In this document: positions 8,484 through 18,198 of the stretch, in pieces
How the letters are laid out: each line of letters begins with the position of its first letter
How positions within the stretch are numbered: the stretch's first letter is position 1
Assembly (NCBI RefSeq): GCF_000709345.1
Contig: NZ_KL448323.1
Span: 2,734,346-2,798,345 of the forward strand
Origin: Polaromonas glacialis
GTDB lineage: Bacteria > Pseudomonadota > Gammaproteobacteria > Burkholderiales > Burkholderiaceae_C
Reading direction: 5' to 3'
Length of the DNA stretch: 64,000 nucleotides
Notes under the pieces: generated by a model
The model's input: the letters and a program-made list of their open reading frames with translations, nothing else
Database searches by the model: none
What the model was told of the DNA's origin: nothing
Position numbers and translations under genes: made by a program

Positions 8484-9371
8484 CTAATTTTTCAACTTAG
8501 GCCCGGCTCTTCCGAAAATTCCATGAAAAATGCCTAGGAGAATATTATTTATATTTTTTCCTCTTGGACTATACAAAATAGAAGCAACAATAGTTCGCCG
8601 AGTCAAAACAGCAATGTCTGCCATAATCCAACGTGTGGGATATTTGCACGAAAAGTACAAAAGCAGGGCATTCCGAGTCATGTAATAGTATCTAATCGGC
8701 GAATGCATGGGCAATCTCACATCACCAATTACCATTGCGTTTTCGCCGACGCTGTGAAACATTTTTGCAAATGTCACGCCATAAGATTTATAACCTAAAG
8801 CACCTGCCCTTAGCCCCCACTCCATATCAATATAGTCTATAAACAATTCTTCCTTCATATATCCAGTCAAATTCAGCACATCCATCCGGATTAATTGCCC
8901 GGAAGAGATTAAAAACAAAGCCTCAATAAATCCCTCAAAATCTGGTACGTATTTTTTTTTGTATCGGCAATGATCTAACCCATAAAATGGATTAGCCACT
9001 CCAGATGACTTATCTATGCTTACCGGACCAACCGCAGCAACTTTATATCCATGATTTAACAGCCAGGTTTCAGAGTCGAGGAGTTTTTTAACCATATCAT
9101 TTTCTGGTTCGCTATCTTGATCAAAAATCAAAACATGACTTGCACCTCTTTTCGCTGCCCAATTTATCCCTTGGTTCTGTGCGCCTGCCAGACCAATATT
9201 GGTTGTATTGTTTATCTGGGTACCGATTTTTTGGTCTTGAACATATCTTAATTTGCTGGCATTATCGATCACAACTAATTCATCGATTTGATGTGTAATG
9301 GCAGATATCAGTTTAGCAAGAACATTAAAATCAGGCTCATATGTAACAATAATTCCACAGATGTGCGTCAT
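8484..9371 (-). CDS. GT2-family glycosyltransferase, rhamnosyltransferase-like
   Basis: A 295-residue protein starting at ATG 9371 with a GGA five bases upstream; a GTG at 9392, preceded by AAGGT, is an alternative that adds seven residues. The N-terminus THICGIIVTYEPD is the hallmark of RfbF/WbbL-like rhamnosyltransferases of family GT2. Other family segments are NNTTNIGLAGAQNQGINWA, FDQDSEPE (the DxD-type metal site) and DYIDMEWGLRA. It probably transfers L-rhamnose (or its 4-epimer) from dTDP, which fits the rmlBDAC genes in the operon. Acceptor specificity is not deducible. Confidence 0.82.
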   Translation of the reverse strand: MTHICGIIVTYEPDFNVLAKLISAITHQIDELVVIDNASKLRYVQDQKIGTQINNTTNIGLAGAQNQGINWAAKRGASHVLIFDQDSEPENDMVKKLLDSETWLLNHGYKVAAVGPVSIDKSSGVANPFYGLDHCRYKKKYVPDFEGFIEALFLISSGQLIRMDVLNLTGYMKEELFIDYIDMEWGLRAGALGYKSYGVTFAKMFHSVGENAMVIGDVRLPMHSPIRYYYMTRNALLLYFSCKYPTRWIMADIAVLTRRTIVASILYSPRGKNINNILLGIFHGIFGRAGPKLKN

Positions 9372-9408
9372 ACCAATCCAAACATAAAGCACAATACCTT
9401 CATAAATT

Positions 9409-10740
9409 TCATTTATTTATAACTTCAACATTATTGATGGTGTAATTTTCACAGGAATGCTGACAATTTATTTCTTTCAGTATTTTTTTTGCGCAAATGA
9501 GCAACAAAATCATATCCATTCCCGCCCTGACCACCCAAGCCATTGCCGCTCCAAATAATCCAAAAAAATGGAGCATAAAATATAACAATGGAACGTATAT
9601 TAAAATCTCCAACAAATGCAATTTTGCTGTTGTTTTTGCTTTTCCTGCGGCCTGAATAGCTGCGAATGGAACAAAGGCGATACCATTAAAAAGCAATCCT
9701 ACTGACAATGCACTTACAACCATCCACGATTGTTCGGCAAATTCTGCACCAAGCCAAAGACTTAATCCCCAATACGACCCCAAGCCAATTACCAAGGAAA
9801 TTGGAGTCAATATAATAAGCACAATAAGAACGCACTTCTCATATAATTTGCAAGCATTTTCTGGTTCTGTTTTTAATTTCGAAGATAATCTTGGAAACAG
9901 CGCCCCTGTTAAGGCAGCAGGCACAACCAGTACTCGCATCAATATTTCAGACGGAACGGTGTAATAGGCAACTGCTGCTGCACCTAAAACACTGGATATC
10001 ACAAATCTATCCGCAGTTGCCATTAGTGGACCAATGATGTTTGAGATAGTCATCCAGACTCCAAACGAGAAAAGATTTTTAAACTCTTTACCGTTACCCT
10101 TACTGCTTACCCAACTACCAATTAGTCTTTTGTTAACGAGCACTATATGCGCAATAAGTACTATCAGGCGTGCGAAAATCAGTGTCAAAACAATGAAAGT
10201 AAGTGATGGCCCGTAAAATAAGACAGCTAGCGCCGGCAAACCAAAATTTGCAATTCCTAAAATAATTCTTAAAAGGTTAACTTCTTTAAAATCCTCATAT
10301 GCCTCCAGAACTCCTCTTAATCCAGTTGTAATCGTTGTTAGTGGTATTCCAAAAGCGGCAACAATAAGGCATTGCGCAGTATCATCCTTAAGTAATTCAC
10401 TTACCTTTAGCCATTGGTTTCCTAGTGGAGCAGAAAGCACATACAAAAGCATGCCGCCTACAACTCCAGTAAGCGTTGTAAAAAGAATTCCTGACTTAAT
10501 TAAATGAGGTATTTTTTTGTCATCACCTCTGGCAAGGTTTGAGGCAACTTGTTGCGTCAATGCTCGTCCTAAACCAAAATCAAAAAGGCTAAAGTACCCA
10601 ATTAATGCCCAAACAAGGGTGAGTATTCCAAAGGCTTCTATGCCTAGACTTTTTATTAAAAACGGGATTGTTATCGCGCCTAATAAAAAAGGAAGCCCTG
10701 TGCCAGCTAGATTCCATAGCGTATTTCGCTTTAGCGACAT
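9409..10740 (-). CDS. wzx: Wzx-type oligosaccharide flippase
   Basis: A 443-residue protein with about 12 predicted membrane segments that begins SLKRNTLWNLAGTGLPFLLG, the typical N-terminus of the polysaccharide biosynthesis/MATE-like flippase family. The ATG at 10740 shares one base with the rmlC stop (TGATG); an in-frame TTG just upstream is less likely. Wzx proteins move undecaprenyl-linked repeat units to the periplasmic side for Wzy polymerisation. The gene is AT-rich like the adjacent wzy and glycosyltransferase genes. No wzm/wzt genes are visible, so the locus uses the Wzx/Wzy route. Confidence 0.88.
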   Translation of the reverse strand: MSLKRNTLWNLAGTGLPFLLGAITIPFLIKSLGIEAFGILTLVWALIGYFSLFDFGLGRALTQQVASNLARGDDKKIPHLIKSGILFTTLTGVVGGMLLYVLSAPLGNQWLKVSELLKDDTAQCLIVAAFGIPLTTITTGLRGVLEAYEDFKEVNLLRIILGIANFGLPALAVLFYGPSLTFIVLTLIFARLIVLIAHIVLVNKRLIGSWVSSKGNGKEFKNLFSFGVWMTISNIIGPLMATADRFVISSVLGAAAVAYYTVPSEILMRVLVVPAALTGALFPRLSSKLKTEPENACKLYEKCVLIVLIILTPISLVIGLGSYWGLSLWLGAEFAEQSWMVVSALSVGLLFNGIAFVPFAAIQAAGKAKTTAKLHLLEILIYVPLLYFMLHFFGLFGAAMAWVVRAGMDMILLLICAKKILKEINCQHSCENYTINNVEVINK

Positions 10741-11294
10741 CAATCCGCCTTAGCCTTATTCAAACTTTTACCCTGAATATCTTTAGCGGATAACTTTGGT
10801 GAAGCTATACCATATTGACTCAGCGGCCACACAATTCCAATATCTGGATCGTTCCATACAATACAGCGCTCATGAGCAGGTGCATAGTAATCAGTCGTCT
10901 TGTACAGAAAATCGGCTGTTTCGCTCAGTACCACGAACCCATGTGCAAACCCAGGCGGCACCCACAGTTGGCGGTTATTTTCTTCGCTCAGTTCAACGCC
11001 TACCCATTTCCCAAACGTTGGTGAGGACTTGCGGATGTCCACAGCCACGTCAAACACCGCCCCGCAGGCTACCCGGACCAGTTTGCCCTGAGGCTGCTCG
11101 TCTTGGTAATGCAATCCCCGCAGCACGCCTTTGCTGCTGCGGCTGTGGTTGTCCTGCACAAACGTGTAATGAGAGCCCGTGGCGTCGTCAAACGCCTGCT
11201 GGTTGAAACTTTCGTAAAAGAAGCCCCGCGCGTCGCCAAATACCCTAGGTTCGATGATCAGGACGTCAGGAATGGCTGTTTGGGAGACCTTCAT
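10740..11294 (-). CDS. rmlC: dTDP-4-dehydrorhamnose 3,5-epimerase
   Basis: A 184-residue cupin enzyme, the usual RmlC length. Recognisable segments are [40 protein letters not shown] (containing the catalytic His), and [15 protein letters not shown]. It catalyses the third step to dTDP-L-rhamnose, epimerising C3 and C5 of the 4-keto-6-deoxyglucose. The start at 11294 overlaps the rmlA stop by four bases, and its stop overlaps the wzx start. Confidence is high because both sequence and the complete rml set agree. Confidence 0.95.
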   Translation of the reverse strand: MKVSQTAIPDVLIIEPRVFGDARGFFYESFNQQAFDDATGSHYTFVQDNHSRSSKGVLRGLHYQDEQPQGKLVRVACGAVFDVAVDIRKSSPTFGKWVGVELSEENNRQLWVPPGFAHGFVVLSETADFLYKTTDYYAPAHERCIVWNDPDIGIVWPLSQYGIASPKLSAKDIQGKSLNKAKAD

Positions 11295-12178
11295 GACTGG
11301 GCTCCCTCGGCGAGCAGACGCAGCAGATACTGGCCGTAGCCGTTCTTGGCCAGCGGCCGCGCCAGCTTTTCAAGCTGCTCGGCATCAATAAAGCCGTTGC
11401 GCCAGGCAATCTCCTCCGGGCAGGCAATCTTCAGGCCCTGGCGGTGCTCTAGCGTGGCAATAAACTGGCCCGCCTCCAGCAAGCTGTCGTGCGTGCCGGT
11501 GTCCAGCCAGGCATACCCGCGCTTCATGATCTGCACCTTGAGCTGACCCAGGTCCAAGTAGGCTTGGTTCACGGCCGTGATTTCGAGTTCGCCCCGTTCG
11601 CTGGGCTTTACCGCCTTGGCAATATCAACAACCTGCTGGTCATAGAAATACAGGCCGGTGACAGCAAAGTTGCTTCTGGGCTTGAGCGGCTTTTCCTCAA
11701 TGCTGCTGGCCTTGCCGGCGGCATCGAAAGCGACCACGCCGTAGCGCTCGGGGTCCTGCACATGGTAGGCAAAGACGGTTGCGCCGCCGGCCTGTGAGTC
11801 AGCCTCGGCCAGCAAGGGCACGAAATCATGGCCGTGAAAGATGTTGTCGCCCAGCACCAGCGCACTGGGCTGGTTGCCGATGAACTGCTCGCCAATGAGA
11901 AAGGCCTGCGCCAAGCCGTCCGGGCTGGGCTGAACGGCGTACTGCAGGTTCATCCCCCACTGGCTGCCGTCGCCCAGCAGTTGCGCAAAGCGCGGTGTGT
12001 CCTGCGGGGTGCTGATGATCAGCACGTCGCGGATGCCAGCCAGCATCAGGGTGCTCAGCGGGTAGTAGATCATCGGCTTGTCGTACACCGGGAGCAGTTG
12101 CTTGCTGATGGCCAGCGTAGCCGGGTGCAGCCGGCTGCCGGAGCCGCCGGCGAGGATGATGCCTTTGCGTTGGGTCAT
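11291..12178 (-). CDS. rmlA: Glucose-1-phosphate thymidylyltransferase
   Basis: A 295-residue nucleotidyltransferase with [20 protein letters not shown] at the N-terminus (signature GGxGTRLxP), [19 protein letters not shown], and [13 protein letters not shown] containing the metal-binding Asp. It makes dTDP-glucose from dTTP and glucose-1-phosphate, the first step to dTDP-L-rhamnose. Length and motifs are standard for RmlA. It follows rmlD with 26 bases between them, the largest gap in the rml block, and overlaps rmlC by four bases. Confidence 0.96.
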   Translation of the reverse strand: MTQRKGIILAGGSGSRLHPATLAISKQLLPVYDKPMIYYPLSTLMLAGIRDVLIISTPQDTPRFAQLLGDGSQWGMNLQYAVQPSPDGLAQAFLIGEQFIGNQPSALVLGDNIFHGHDFVPLLAEADSQAGGATVFAYHVQDPERYGVVAFDAAGKASSIEEKPLKPRSNFAVTGLYFYDQQVVDIAKAVKPSERGELEITAVNQAYLDLGQLKVQIMKRGYAWLDTGTHDSLLEAGQFIATLEHRQGLKIACPEEIAWRNGFIDAEQLEKLARPLAKNGYGQYLLRLLAEGAQS

Positions 12179-12204
12179 GGGGAGTTATGTTTCTTGTCGT
12201 TTTT

Positions 12205-13095
12205 TTAAAGGATTTCGGCCAGCATGCGGTCCACGCCCTGCTGCCAGGCAGGCAGCGTCAAGCCGAAGACGCTTTGCAGCCGGTTGCAGTCCAAGCGCGA
12301 ATTGTGCGGCCGCTGCGCCGGTGTCGGAAAAGCGCTGGTGGGCACGGCGGCGATTTCACTGGCTACTATTTTCATAGCTGGTTGTGTATGCTGCGCCTGC
12401 GCAATTACATGTTTTGCATAACGATTCCAGGTCGTTTCGCCCTGGGCGGCCAGATGGTAGAGCCCGGCGTCCTGCGGGCGGTGCAACACCTGGCGGATGG
12501 CGTGGGCCGTGACGTCGGCAATCAGTTCAGCGCCGGTGGGCGCGCCGAACTGGTCGTCGATCACGGTCAGGCGTTCGCGCTCCTGTGCCAGGCGCAGCAT
12601 GGTTTTGGCGAAGTTGCCGCCGCGCGCGGCATACACCCAGCTGGTGCGAAACAGCAGGTGCTGCTGGCAGTGCTCTGCCGCCCGTTGCTCGCCTTCCAGC
12701 TTGGTCCGGCCATACACGCCCAGTGGCGCGGGCGTATCGGTTTCCACCCAGGGGCGGCTGCCGCCGCCATCGAACACGTAATCGGTCGAGTAATGCACCA
12801 GCCAGGCACCCAGTTTGCCAGCTTCCTGCGCCAGCACACCGGGTGCCAAGGCGTTGATGGTGCGGGCCAGTTCGGGCTCGCTTTCGGCCTTGTCCACGGC
12901 CGTGTGGGCGGCGGCATTGACGATCACATCGGGGCGCAGCGCGCGTACCGTGTCGGCCAGTCCGGACAGGTTGCCCAGGTCGCCGCACAGCTCCTGGCTG
13001 TGCCGGTCCAGCGCGATGAGGTCACCCAGCGGCGCCAGGCTGCGCTGGAGTTCCCAGCCGAGCTGGCCGTTCTTGCCGAAAAGCAGGATTTTCAT
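12205..13095 (-). CDS. rmlD: dTDP-4-dehydrorhamnose reductase
   Basis: Starting at ATG 13095, which overlaps the rmlB stop by four bases, the protein is 296 residues. It has the [21 protein letters not shown]-terminus of RmlD, the [10 protein letters not shown] segment, the YGRTKLEGE active-site motif and the C-terminal [14 protein letters not shown] signature. It reduces the C4 keto group with NAD(P)H to give dTDP-L-rhamnose. Near the 3' end (about 12361-12420) the DNA resembles the dispersed short repeat seen elsewhere in the window, yet the frame stays open and the protein length is normal. Confidence 0.95.
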   Translation of the reverse strand: MKILLFGKNGQLGWELQRSLAPLGDLIALDRHSQELCGDLGNLSGLADTVRALRPDVIVNAAAHTAVDKAESEPELARTINALAPGVLAQEAGKLGAWLVHYSTDYVFDGGGSRPWVETDTPAPLGVYGRTKLEGEQRAAEHCQQHLLFRTSWVYAARGGNFAKTMLRLAQERERLTVIDDQFGAPTGAELIADVTAHAIRQVLHRPQDAGLYHLAAQGETTWNRYAKHVIAQAQHTQPAMKIVASEIAAVPTSAFPTPAQRPHNSRLDCNRLQSVFGLTLPAWQQGVDRMLAEIL

Positions 13096-14156
13096 ACGCT
13101 GGCGTATTGGGTCTGCACCCAGTCGCGGTAAGCGCCGCTTTGCACATGCGCTACCCACTCGGGATTGGCCAGGTACCACTGGACCGTCTTGCGGATGCCG
13201 GACTCGAAGGTCTCGGCCGGCCGCCAGGCCAGCTCGCGCTCGATCTTGCCGGCATCGATGGCATAGCGCCGGTCATGGCCAGGCCGGTCCTTGACATAGC
13301 TGATCTGCGTGCTGTAGCTGCGGGCGTCCACTTTGGGGCGCAGCTCGTCGAGCAGTGCGCAGACCGTGTTGACAATCTCGATGTTCGGTTTTTCGTTCCA
13401 GCCACCGACGTTGTAGACCTCGCCCAGCCGCCCGGCTTCGAGCACGCGGCGGATGGCGCTGCAATGATCCTTCACGTACAGCCAGTCGCGCACCTGCATG
13501 CCGTCCCCGTACACCGGCAGCGCCTTGCTGGCCAGGGCGTTGACGATCATCAAGGGAATCAGCTTTTCCGGAAAATGGCAGGGGCCGTAGTTGTTCGAGC
13601 AGTTGGTGGTCAGGACCGGCAGGCCGTAGGTGTGGTGGTAGGCGCGCACCAGGTGGTCGCTGGCGGCCTTGCTGGCCGAATACGGACTGTTGGGCTCGTA
13701 GCGATGGTCTTCAGTGAAGGCCGGATCGGCGGCGCCGAGTGAGCCATAGACCTCGTCGGTGGAGACGTGTAGGAACCGGAACGCCGCCTTCGCTTCGCCT
13801 TCAAGCTCATTCCAGTAAGCGCGCACGGCTTCAAGCAGACGAAAGGTGCCGACGATGTTGGTCTGAATGAAGTCTTCGGGACTGTGAATCGAGCGATCCA
13901 CATGGCTTTCGGCGGCAAAGTTGAGCACGGCCCGGGGGCGGTGCCGCGCCAGCAGGCCGTCCACCAGTGCGCTGTCGCCAATGTCGCCCTGCACGAAGAT
14001 GTGGCGCGCATCGCCCTGCAGACTCGCCAGGGTTTCCAGATTGCCCGCGTAGGTCAGCTTGTCCAGGTTGATGACGGCTTCGCTCGACTGCGCCAGCCAG
14101 TCCAGGACAAAGTTTGCGCCAATGAAGCCGGCTCCGCCGGTGATGAGAATGGTCAT
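13092..14156 (-). CDS. rmlB: dTDP-glucose 4,6-dehydratase
   Basis: A 354-residue extended SDR with [18 protein letters not shown], the [10 protein letters not shown] segment, [14 protein letters not shown] and the [15 protein letters not shown] active site, and [18 protein letters not shown]. These are diagnostic of RmlB. It uses bound NAD to convert dTDP-glucose to dTDP-4-keto-6-deoxyglucose. It is the first rml gene of the block, with about 96 bases separating it from the chain-length regulator upstream, so a promoter could lie either there or before that gene. Confidence 0.96.
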   Translation of the reverse strand: MTILITGGAGFIGANFVLDWLAQSSEAVINLDKLTYAGNLETLASLQGDARHIFVQGDIGDSALVDGLLARHRPRAVLNFAAESHVDRSIHSPEDFIQTNIVGTFRLLEAVRAYWNELEGEAKAAFRFLHVSTDEVYGSLGAADPAFTEDHRYEPNSPYSASKAASDHLVRAYHHTYGLPVLTTNCSNNYGPCHFPEKLIPLMIVNALASKALPVYGDGMQVRDWLYVKDHCSAIRRVLEAGRLGEVYNVGGWNEKPNIEIVNTVCALLDELRPKVDARSYSTQISYVKDRPGHDRRYAIDAGKIERELAWRPAETFESGIRKTVQWYLANPEWVAHVQSGAYRDWVQTQYASV

Positions 14157-14252
14157 AACGTTATTTACAATCTGCTGAGCTATTTATCTGAAGCATTTCA
14201 GGAGTAGATAAGCACTCACTACTGCCACCGCTTTGTTACCAATGCTAGAGGG

Positions 14253-15104
14253 TTACTTCATGCGAAAGGAATTGCGAATACGCAATACCTTCGCGGAAGT
14301 CGTCTCGCTTTGTGTGGTATTGAGAAAGGCTTGCCGTATAAAAATGAACAGCAACAAGGCTATCCCCGCCGCGAGCGTAGCACCTATGGCGATCAAACCT
14401 TTCTTTGGTTGACTGGTTTTTTGTGCCAAGGTGGGCGCCTGGACCAACTGAGCATCGGTTAAGCCTTCCAGTTGTGCCTCCAAGAGGCTGACTTGGCCTT
14501 GCGCTGTGCCCGTGGCGCCTAATAACTCGGCGTAACCCCGTGCCAACTCCACCCCGCCAGCAGCGCCAGAACCGTTGGATTCGAGGCGCTTGAGCACGCC
14601 AACCGATGCATCCTGAGCATTTTTAAGCCGCGTTCGTGCTTCTTCCAATTGCACTCCAAGCCTTAATCGCGCACTGCCCTTGGGACGGCTTTCCTGATAG
14701 ATTTGCTGGAGGAGTGCATTGGCGATTGCCTGCGCCTGCAATGCGGTCCGGTTAGAAATGGTTAATGTGAGCAATTTATCAACTCGCCCGACATTAGTTT
14801 TAATTTGCTCTCGCAACTTTGTACGCGCTTCTTCGACAGTATCGTCTTTTGCCAGGCCGAGAGAGGCAATGACCGGATCCAGAACAGCTGCTGTACCTAT
14901 CAGGCTGGCGGTGGTTTGGTCAGCCTGCAGCACAGCGACACTTTGAAAAGTTTGAGGAAGCAGAAAACTGACAACCAGGGCGCACACACCAACAGCCAGC
15001 GGACCAAGGACCAACAGCTTGATATTTTCAGCCAAAGTGACCAGCAGGTCCAATAGACCCGCTTCATTGTTAGCACTATTCGCAAGGTTCGCAGAATCTT
15101 CCAT
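14253..15104 (-). CDS. wzz: Wzz/chain-length determinant-like membrane protein
   Basis: A 283-residue protein with two transmembrane segments, one near residues 30-50 (LLVLGPLAVGVCALVVSFLL) and one near 245-265, enclosing a periplasmic region with coiled-coil character (LRLGVQLEEARTRLKNAQDA). This is the Wzz/PCP topology. Such proteins regulate the length of polymers made by Wzy. A conserved proline-rich motif before the second TM is represented only by SQPKKG, so the assignment is by topology and position upstream of the rml and wzx/wzy genes. It is the first gene of the minus-strand cluster. Confidence 0.72.
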   Translation of the reverse strand: MEDSANLANSANNEAGLLDLLVTLAENIKLLVLGPLAVGVCALVVSFLLPQTFQSVAVLQADQTTASLIGTAAVLDPVIASLGLAKDDTVEEARTKLREQIKTNVGRVDKLLTLTISNRTALQAQAIANALLQQIYQESRPKGSARLRLGVQLEEARTRLKNAQDASVGVLKRLESNGSGAAGGVELARGYAELLGATGTAQGQVSLLEAQLEGLTDAQLVQAPTLAQKTSQPKKGLIAIGATLAAGIALLLFIFIRQAFLNTTQSETTSAKVLRIRNSFRMK

Positions 15105-15590
15105 TTTTGCCTATTGTCAAATCTATGAGGAACTCATTCTACTTGGCACAATTTTTCGACTACCTTGGATCCATGAATCTTACATTTTTAGCTACAAAAT
15201 ATGATAATTTCTACTTGCCCTTGCACAGCCTCCAAGATAAACATCTTCTTCATGCCTCACATTACGCTCTTGCAGTCAGTCCATTTTTATCAAGGCAGCT
15301 CTGTAAAAGCTCTCAAATCCACGGCTGAATTACAACAAACTCAATCATCAAAATCTTACAAAAATTAATATTCCACACAAACATTGCTGCAAAACTCCAG
15401 ATAACTCAGGATGCCAAATTAAGCACCACGTCAATTTTGGAAAGCAGCATCCAAGAATAAAAGCTGGAAATTTTTTAGAGATTGATTTGGAATGTAAAGC
15501 TCAATAAAATTTTTAATTTTAATGCTTCTCATTAATGCTTCAACCAAATAATCGATTAACATCAATCCTTTTAACAAGGAAAACTCACTC
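15105..15590. promoter_or_regulatory. AT-rich divergent intergenic region between wzz and hns-like gene
   Basis: These 486 bases carry no convincing gene. They are AT-rich and separate two divergently transcribed genes, so they should contain the promoter of the polysaccharide cluster (minus strand) and that of the H-NS gene (plus strand). I could not fix clear -35/-10 pairs. AT-rich DNA of this kind is a plausible binding target for the neighbouring H-NS protein itself (inference). Confidence 0.5.
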
Positions 15591-15932
15591 ATGCAAAAGT
15601 CAAATGAACTGCAGCAACAAATCAATGAATTCGAGGCCAAGCTTAATGAGTTGCGCAAACAACAGGACTTCGAACGCAAAGGCGAACGTACGCAAGCCAT
15701 CACTACAGCGAAAGAGTTAATCAAAAATTATGACCTGACAGCCTCAGATCTGGGCCTTGCAGGCAAGGGTGCAGCCAAGCGGGTTACGGGAGACAAGCGA
15801 AATGTGGTCGCTCCTAAATACCAAGACCCCCAAAGTGGAAAAACATGGACGGGTCGCGGTAAGTCCCCGGCCTGGTTAAGCGCCCAGCTGTCGGCCGGCC
15901 GGGATAAACAAGAATTTTTGATTAAAAGTTAA
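15591..15932 (+). CDS. H-NS family nucleoid protein
   Basis: A 113-residue protein: an N-terminal coiled coil (about residues 1-60, QQQINEFEAKLNELRKQQ) for oligomerisation, and a C-terminal domain reading KYQDPQSGKTWTGRGKSPAWL, the H-NS/MvaT-Bv3F-type DNA-binding motif in which the GRGKxPxWL loop inserts in the minor groove of AT-rich DNA. A ribosome site AAGGAAA precedes the ATG. H-NS proteins silence horizontally acquired AT-rich DNA. Its place directly beside the polysaccharide cluster, whose wzy-wzx part is AT-rich, suggests local control, but this is inference. An 11-bp terminator hairpin follows. Confidence 0.93.
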   Translation: MQKSNELQQQINEFEAKLNELRKQQDFERKGERTQAITTAKELIKNYDLTASDLGLAGKGAAKRVTGDKRNVVAPKYQDPQSGKTWTGRGKSPAWLSAQLSAGRDKQEFLIKS

Positions 15933-15933
15933 T

Positions 15934-15966
15934 GCATCAGTCTTTTCGCAAGACTGATGCTGATTG
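15934..15966 (+). terminator. Intrinsic terminator after the H-NS gene
   Basis: A perfect 11-bp inverted repeat, GCATCAGTCTT at 15934-15944 and AAGACTGATGC at 15950-15960 with a five-base loop, followed by a weak T-rich tail. It begins just after the H-NS stop codon and separates it from the convergent reductase gene that ends at 15970. Confidence 0.75.
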
Positions 15967-15969
15967 TAT

Positions 15970-17964
15970 TTAGAAATGCACCCCGCGCATCATCTGCTGC
16001 ATCGCCAGCGCTTCGGGCGACAGCCTGGCCTTTTCGTCTTTAGCGCCCTTCTCGCCCTTGGCGGCGGATGAATCGGCAAACATGCGAAAACTGGTGTTCA
16101 TCGCGATCTGGGCGATGCGCGGCATCACCGCATGCAGCACCTGCCCGGCAATGCCCAGGCGGGTGGCGATGCGCACCGGCTTGAAGATGCACGCCTGCGC
16201 CACCAGTTCGGCCGCTTCCTCGGGGGCCAGCGTGGGCACGTTGTTGTACAGGTTGGTCGGCGCGATCATCGGCGTACGCACCAGCGGCATGTTGATGGTG
16301 GTAAAGCTGATGCCCACGTCGGCGAACTCGCTCGACGCGCAGCGCGTCCAGGCGTCCAGCGCGGCCTTGCTGGCCACATAGGCGGAAAAGCGCGGCGCGT
16401 TGGTCAGCACGCCAATGGAGCTGATGTTGACCACATGGCCTGCGCCTCTTTGCGCCATGCCGGGCAGCAGGCCCATGGTCACGCGCAGGCTGCCGAAATA
16501 ATTGAGCTGCATGGTGCGCTCGTAGTCATGAAAACGGTCGTAGCTGCCTTCGATGGCGCGTCGGATCGAGCGTCCGGCGTTGTTGACCAGGAAATCGACG
16601 CCGCCGTGGTCGGCCTGCAGCGCCTTGATGAAGCGGTCGCAGTCGGCCATGTCGGCAATGTCGGCCGGGTAGGTGATGAAACAGTAGCCTTTGGCCTCGG
16701 CTTCGCGGCAGGCTGCATCGAGCTTGTCCTGGTCTCGGCCGCAGATGATCGTGGTGGCGCCGGCTTCGGCAAACCGGTGCGCCGTCGCCAGGCCGATGCC
16801 CGACGAGCCGCCGGTGATCAGCACCACCTTGCCTCCAACCGTGCCGCGCAGCGAGCGGTCGATGAACAGGTCCGGGTCCAGGTGCCGCTCCCAGTAGTCC
16901 CACAGGCGCCAGGCATAGTCATGCAGGTTCGGGCAGGCAATGCGGCTGCCCTTGAGCGCGGCCAGGGTTTCGCGGCAGTCGAAACGCGTCGGGTAATTGA
17001 CGAAGGTCAGGATGTCCTCGGGCACGCCCAGGTCGGACATGATGGCCTTGTGCATGCGCCGCACCGGCGCCAGCGCCATCAGGCCTTTCTTGACTGCCTT
17101 GGGAATGAAGCCCAGCAAGGCGGCATTGACGAACAGGTTCATGCGCGGGCCGTGCGCGGCCTTGCTCAGGATGTCGAGCACATCGCCGACGCGGTAGCCG
17201 ACCGGGTCCACCAGGTGAAAGCATTGGCCGCCGGCGCGTTCCTGGTGGCTGATGTGATTCAGCGCATCGACGACGAAATCGACCGGAACGATGTTGATCC
17301 GGCCGCCTTCCAGGCCGACCATGGGCATCCACGACGGCAGCAGCTTGCGGATGCGCTGGATCAGCTTGAAAAAATAGTACGGCCCGTCGACCTTGTCCAT
17401 CTCGCCGGTCACGCTGTGCCCCACCACCATCGCCGGGCGAAACACCGTCCAGGGCACCTTGCATTCGCTGCGGACGATTTTTTCGCTCTCGTGCTTGGTC
17501 CTGAAATAGGGATGCTCGTAGTTTTCGGCCTCCTCGAACATGTCCTCGCGAAACACGCCTTCGTACAGTCCGGCGGCGGCGATCGAGCTGACATGGTGAA
17601 AATGCCCGGCATCGATCGCCTTGGCAAACTCGACCGTGTTGCGGGTGCCGTCGATGTTGACGGCGATCTGGCTTTGTTCGTCAGCCTCCAGGTCATAAAC
17701 CGCCGCGAGGTGGTAGAAATGACTGATCTCGCCCTTCAGCTTCTTGATGTCCTCGGCCTTCACGCCGAGCTTTTTTCCGGTCAGGTCGCCGTGTACCGCA
17801 ATCGCCCGGCCAGCGCTCACACCCCAGTAATCGCGCAATCCGGCCACCTTGCCCGCGCTCTCCGGCCGGATCAAAAAATAGACCTTGGCGCCCTTGCGCT
17901 CCAGCAGTTTCTTGACCAGGCGCTTGCCGATGAAGCCGGTGGCGCCTGTGACGAAATAGTTCAT
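15970..17964 (-). CDS. Fatty acyl-CoA/ACP reductase, two-domain SDR of the Maqu_2220 type
   Basis: A 664-residue protein with two SDR modules. Residues 1-~365 form an extended SDR/FAR-like domain (MNYFVTGATGFIGKRLVKKL; KHFHH-type VSSIAAAG; HPYFRTKHESEK). Residues ~375-600 form a classical SDR (VLITGGSSGIGLATA, VNNAGRSIRRAI, VNISSIGVLTN, AYVASKAALD). Length, domain order and many segments closely resemble my recollection of Marinobacter Maqu_2220, which reduces long-chain acyl-CoA or acyl-ACP by four electrons to the fatty alcohol. A phasin gene is divergent from it, and a wax ester synthase lies about 17 kb away. It is therefore probably a source of fatty alcohol for wax esters. Both active-site lysines (HESEK region and YVASK) appear present. 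Confidence 0.82.
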   Translation of the reverse strand: MNYFVTGATGFIGKRLVKKLLERKGAKVYFLIRPESAGKVAGLRDYWGVSAGRAIAVHGDLTGKKLGVKAEDIKKLKGEISHFYHLAAVYDLEADEQSQIAVNIDGTRNTVEFAKAIDAGHFHHVSSIAAAGLYEGVFREDMFEEAENYEHPYFRTKHESEKIVRSECKVPWTVFRPAMVVGHSVTGEMDKVDGPYYFFKLIQRIRKLLPSWMPMVGLEGGRINIVPVDFVVDALNHISHQERAGGQCFHLVDPVGYRVGDVLDILSKAAHGPRMNLFVNAALLGFIPKAVKKGLMALAPVRRMHKAIMSDLGVPEDILTFVNYPTRFDCRETLAALKGSRIACPNLHDYAWRLWDYWERHLDPDLFIDRSLRGTVGGKVVLITGGSSGIGLATAHRFAEAGATTIICGRDQDKLDAACREAEAKGYCFITYPADIADMADCDRFIKALQADHGGVDFLVNNAGRSIRRAIEGSYDRFHDYERTMQLNYFGSLRVTMGLLPGMAQRGAGHVVNISSIGVLTNAPRFSAYVASKAALDAWTRCASSEFADVGISFTTINMPLVRTPMIAPTNLYNNVPTLAPEEAAELVAQACIFKPVRIATRLGIAGQVLHAVMPRIAQIAMNTSFRMFADSSAAKGEKGAKDEKARLSPEALAMQQMMRGVHF

Positions 17965-18198
17965 TGAATTCTCCGCATTGAGGTGGCTGACAAAAGTTTC
18001 ATTTTGTTCAGATTTGCGCCTTTACCCTTCAGCACAAACCCGCGAAACCGGCCCGATCCAGCGAAAATCCGTAGGGTGTCCTGCCTAGCTCTCTAGAAGC
18101 CTGACCCTAAACACCGGCGTGCCGCAGGTTTACATTCTTTATGGTGCGCGGCGATGGGCCGCAGTCCCTTTTTTCATCCACCCTTCCAGGAGCCTTCC
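17965..18198. promoter_or_regulatory. Divergent promoter region, acyl reductase and phasin
   Basis: This 234-base gap separates the reductase (minus) from the phasin (plus) and should hold both promoters. A GGAG ribosome site (CAGGAGCC) precedes the phasin start. No operator is clearly recognisable, and I see no gene in it. Confidence 0.4.

Noticed and set aside
15107..15328. A 73-codon plus-strand frame in the wzz-hns gap
   Set aside because: AT-rich, no ribosome site or homology that I recognise; more likely regulatory DNA.
16132..17967. A 611-codon plus-strand open frame opposite the acyl reductase
   Set aside because: It is antisense to a clearly recognisable enzyme and has Gln/His-rich, low-complexity translation typical of a mirror frame in GC-rich DNA.
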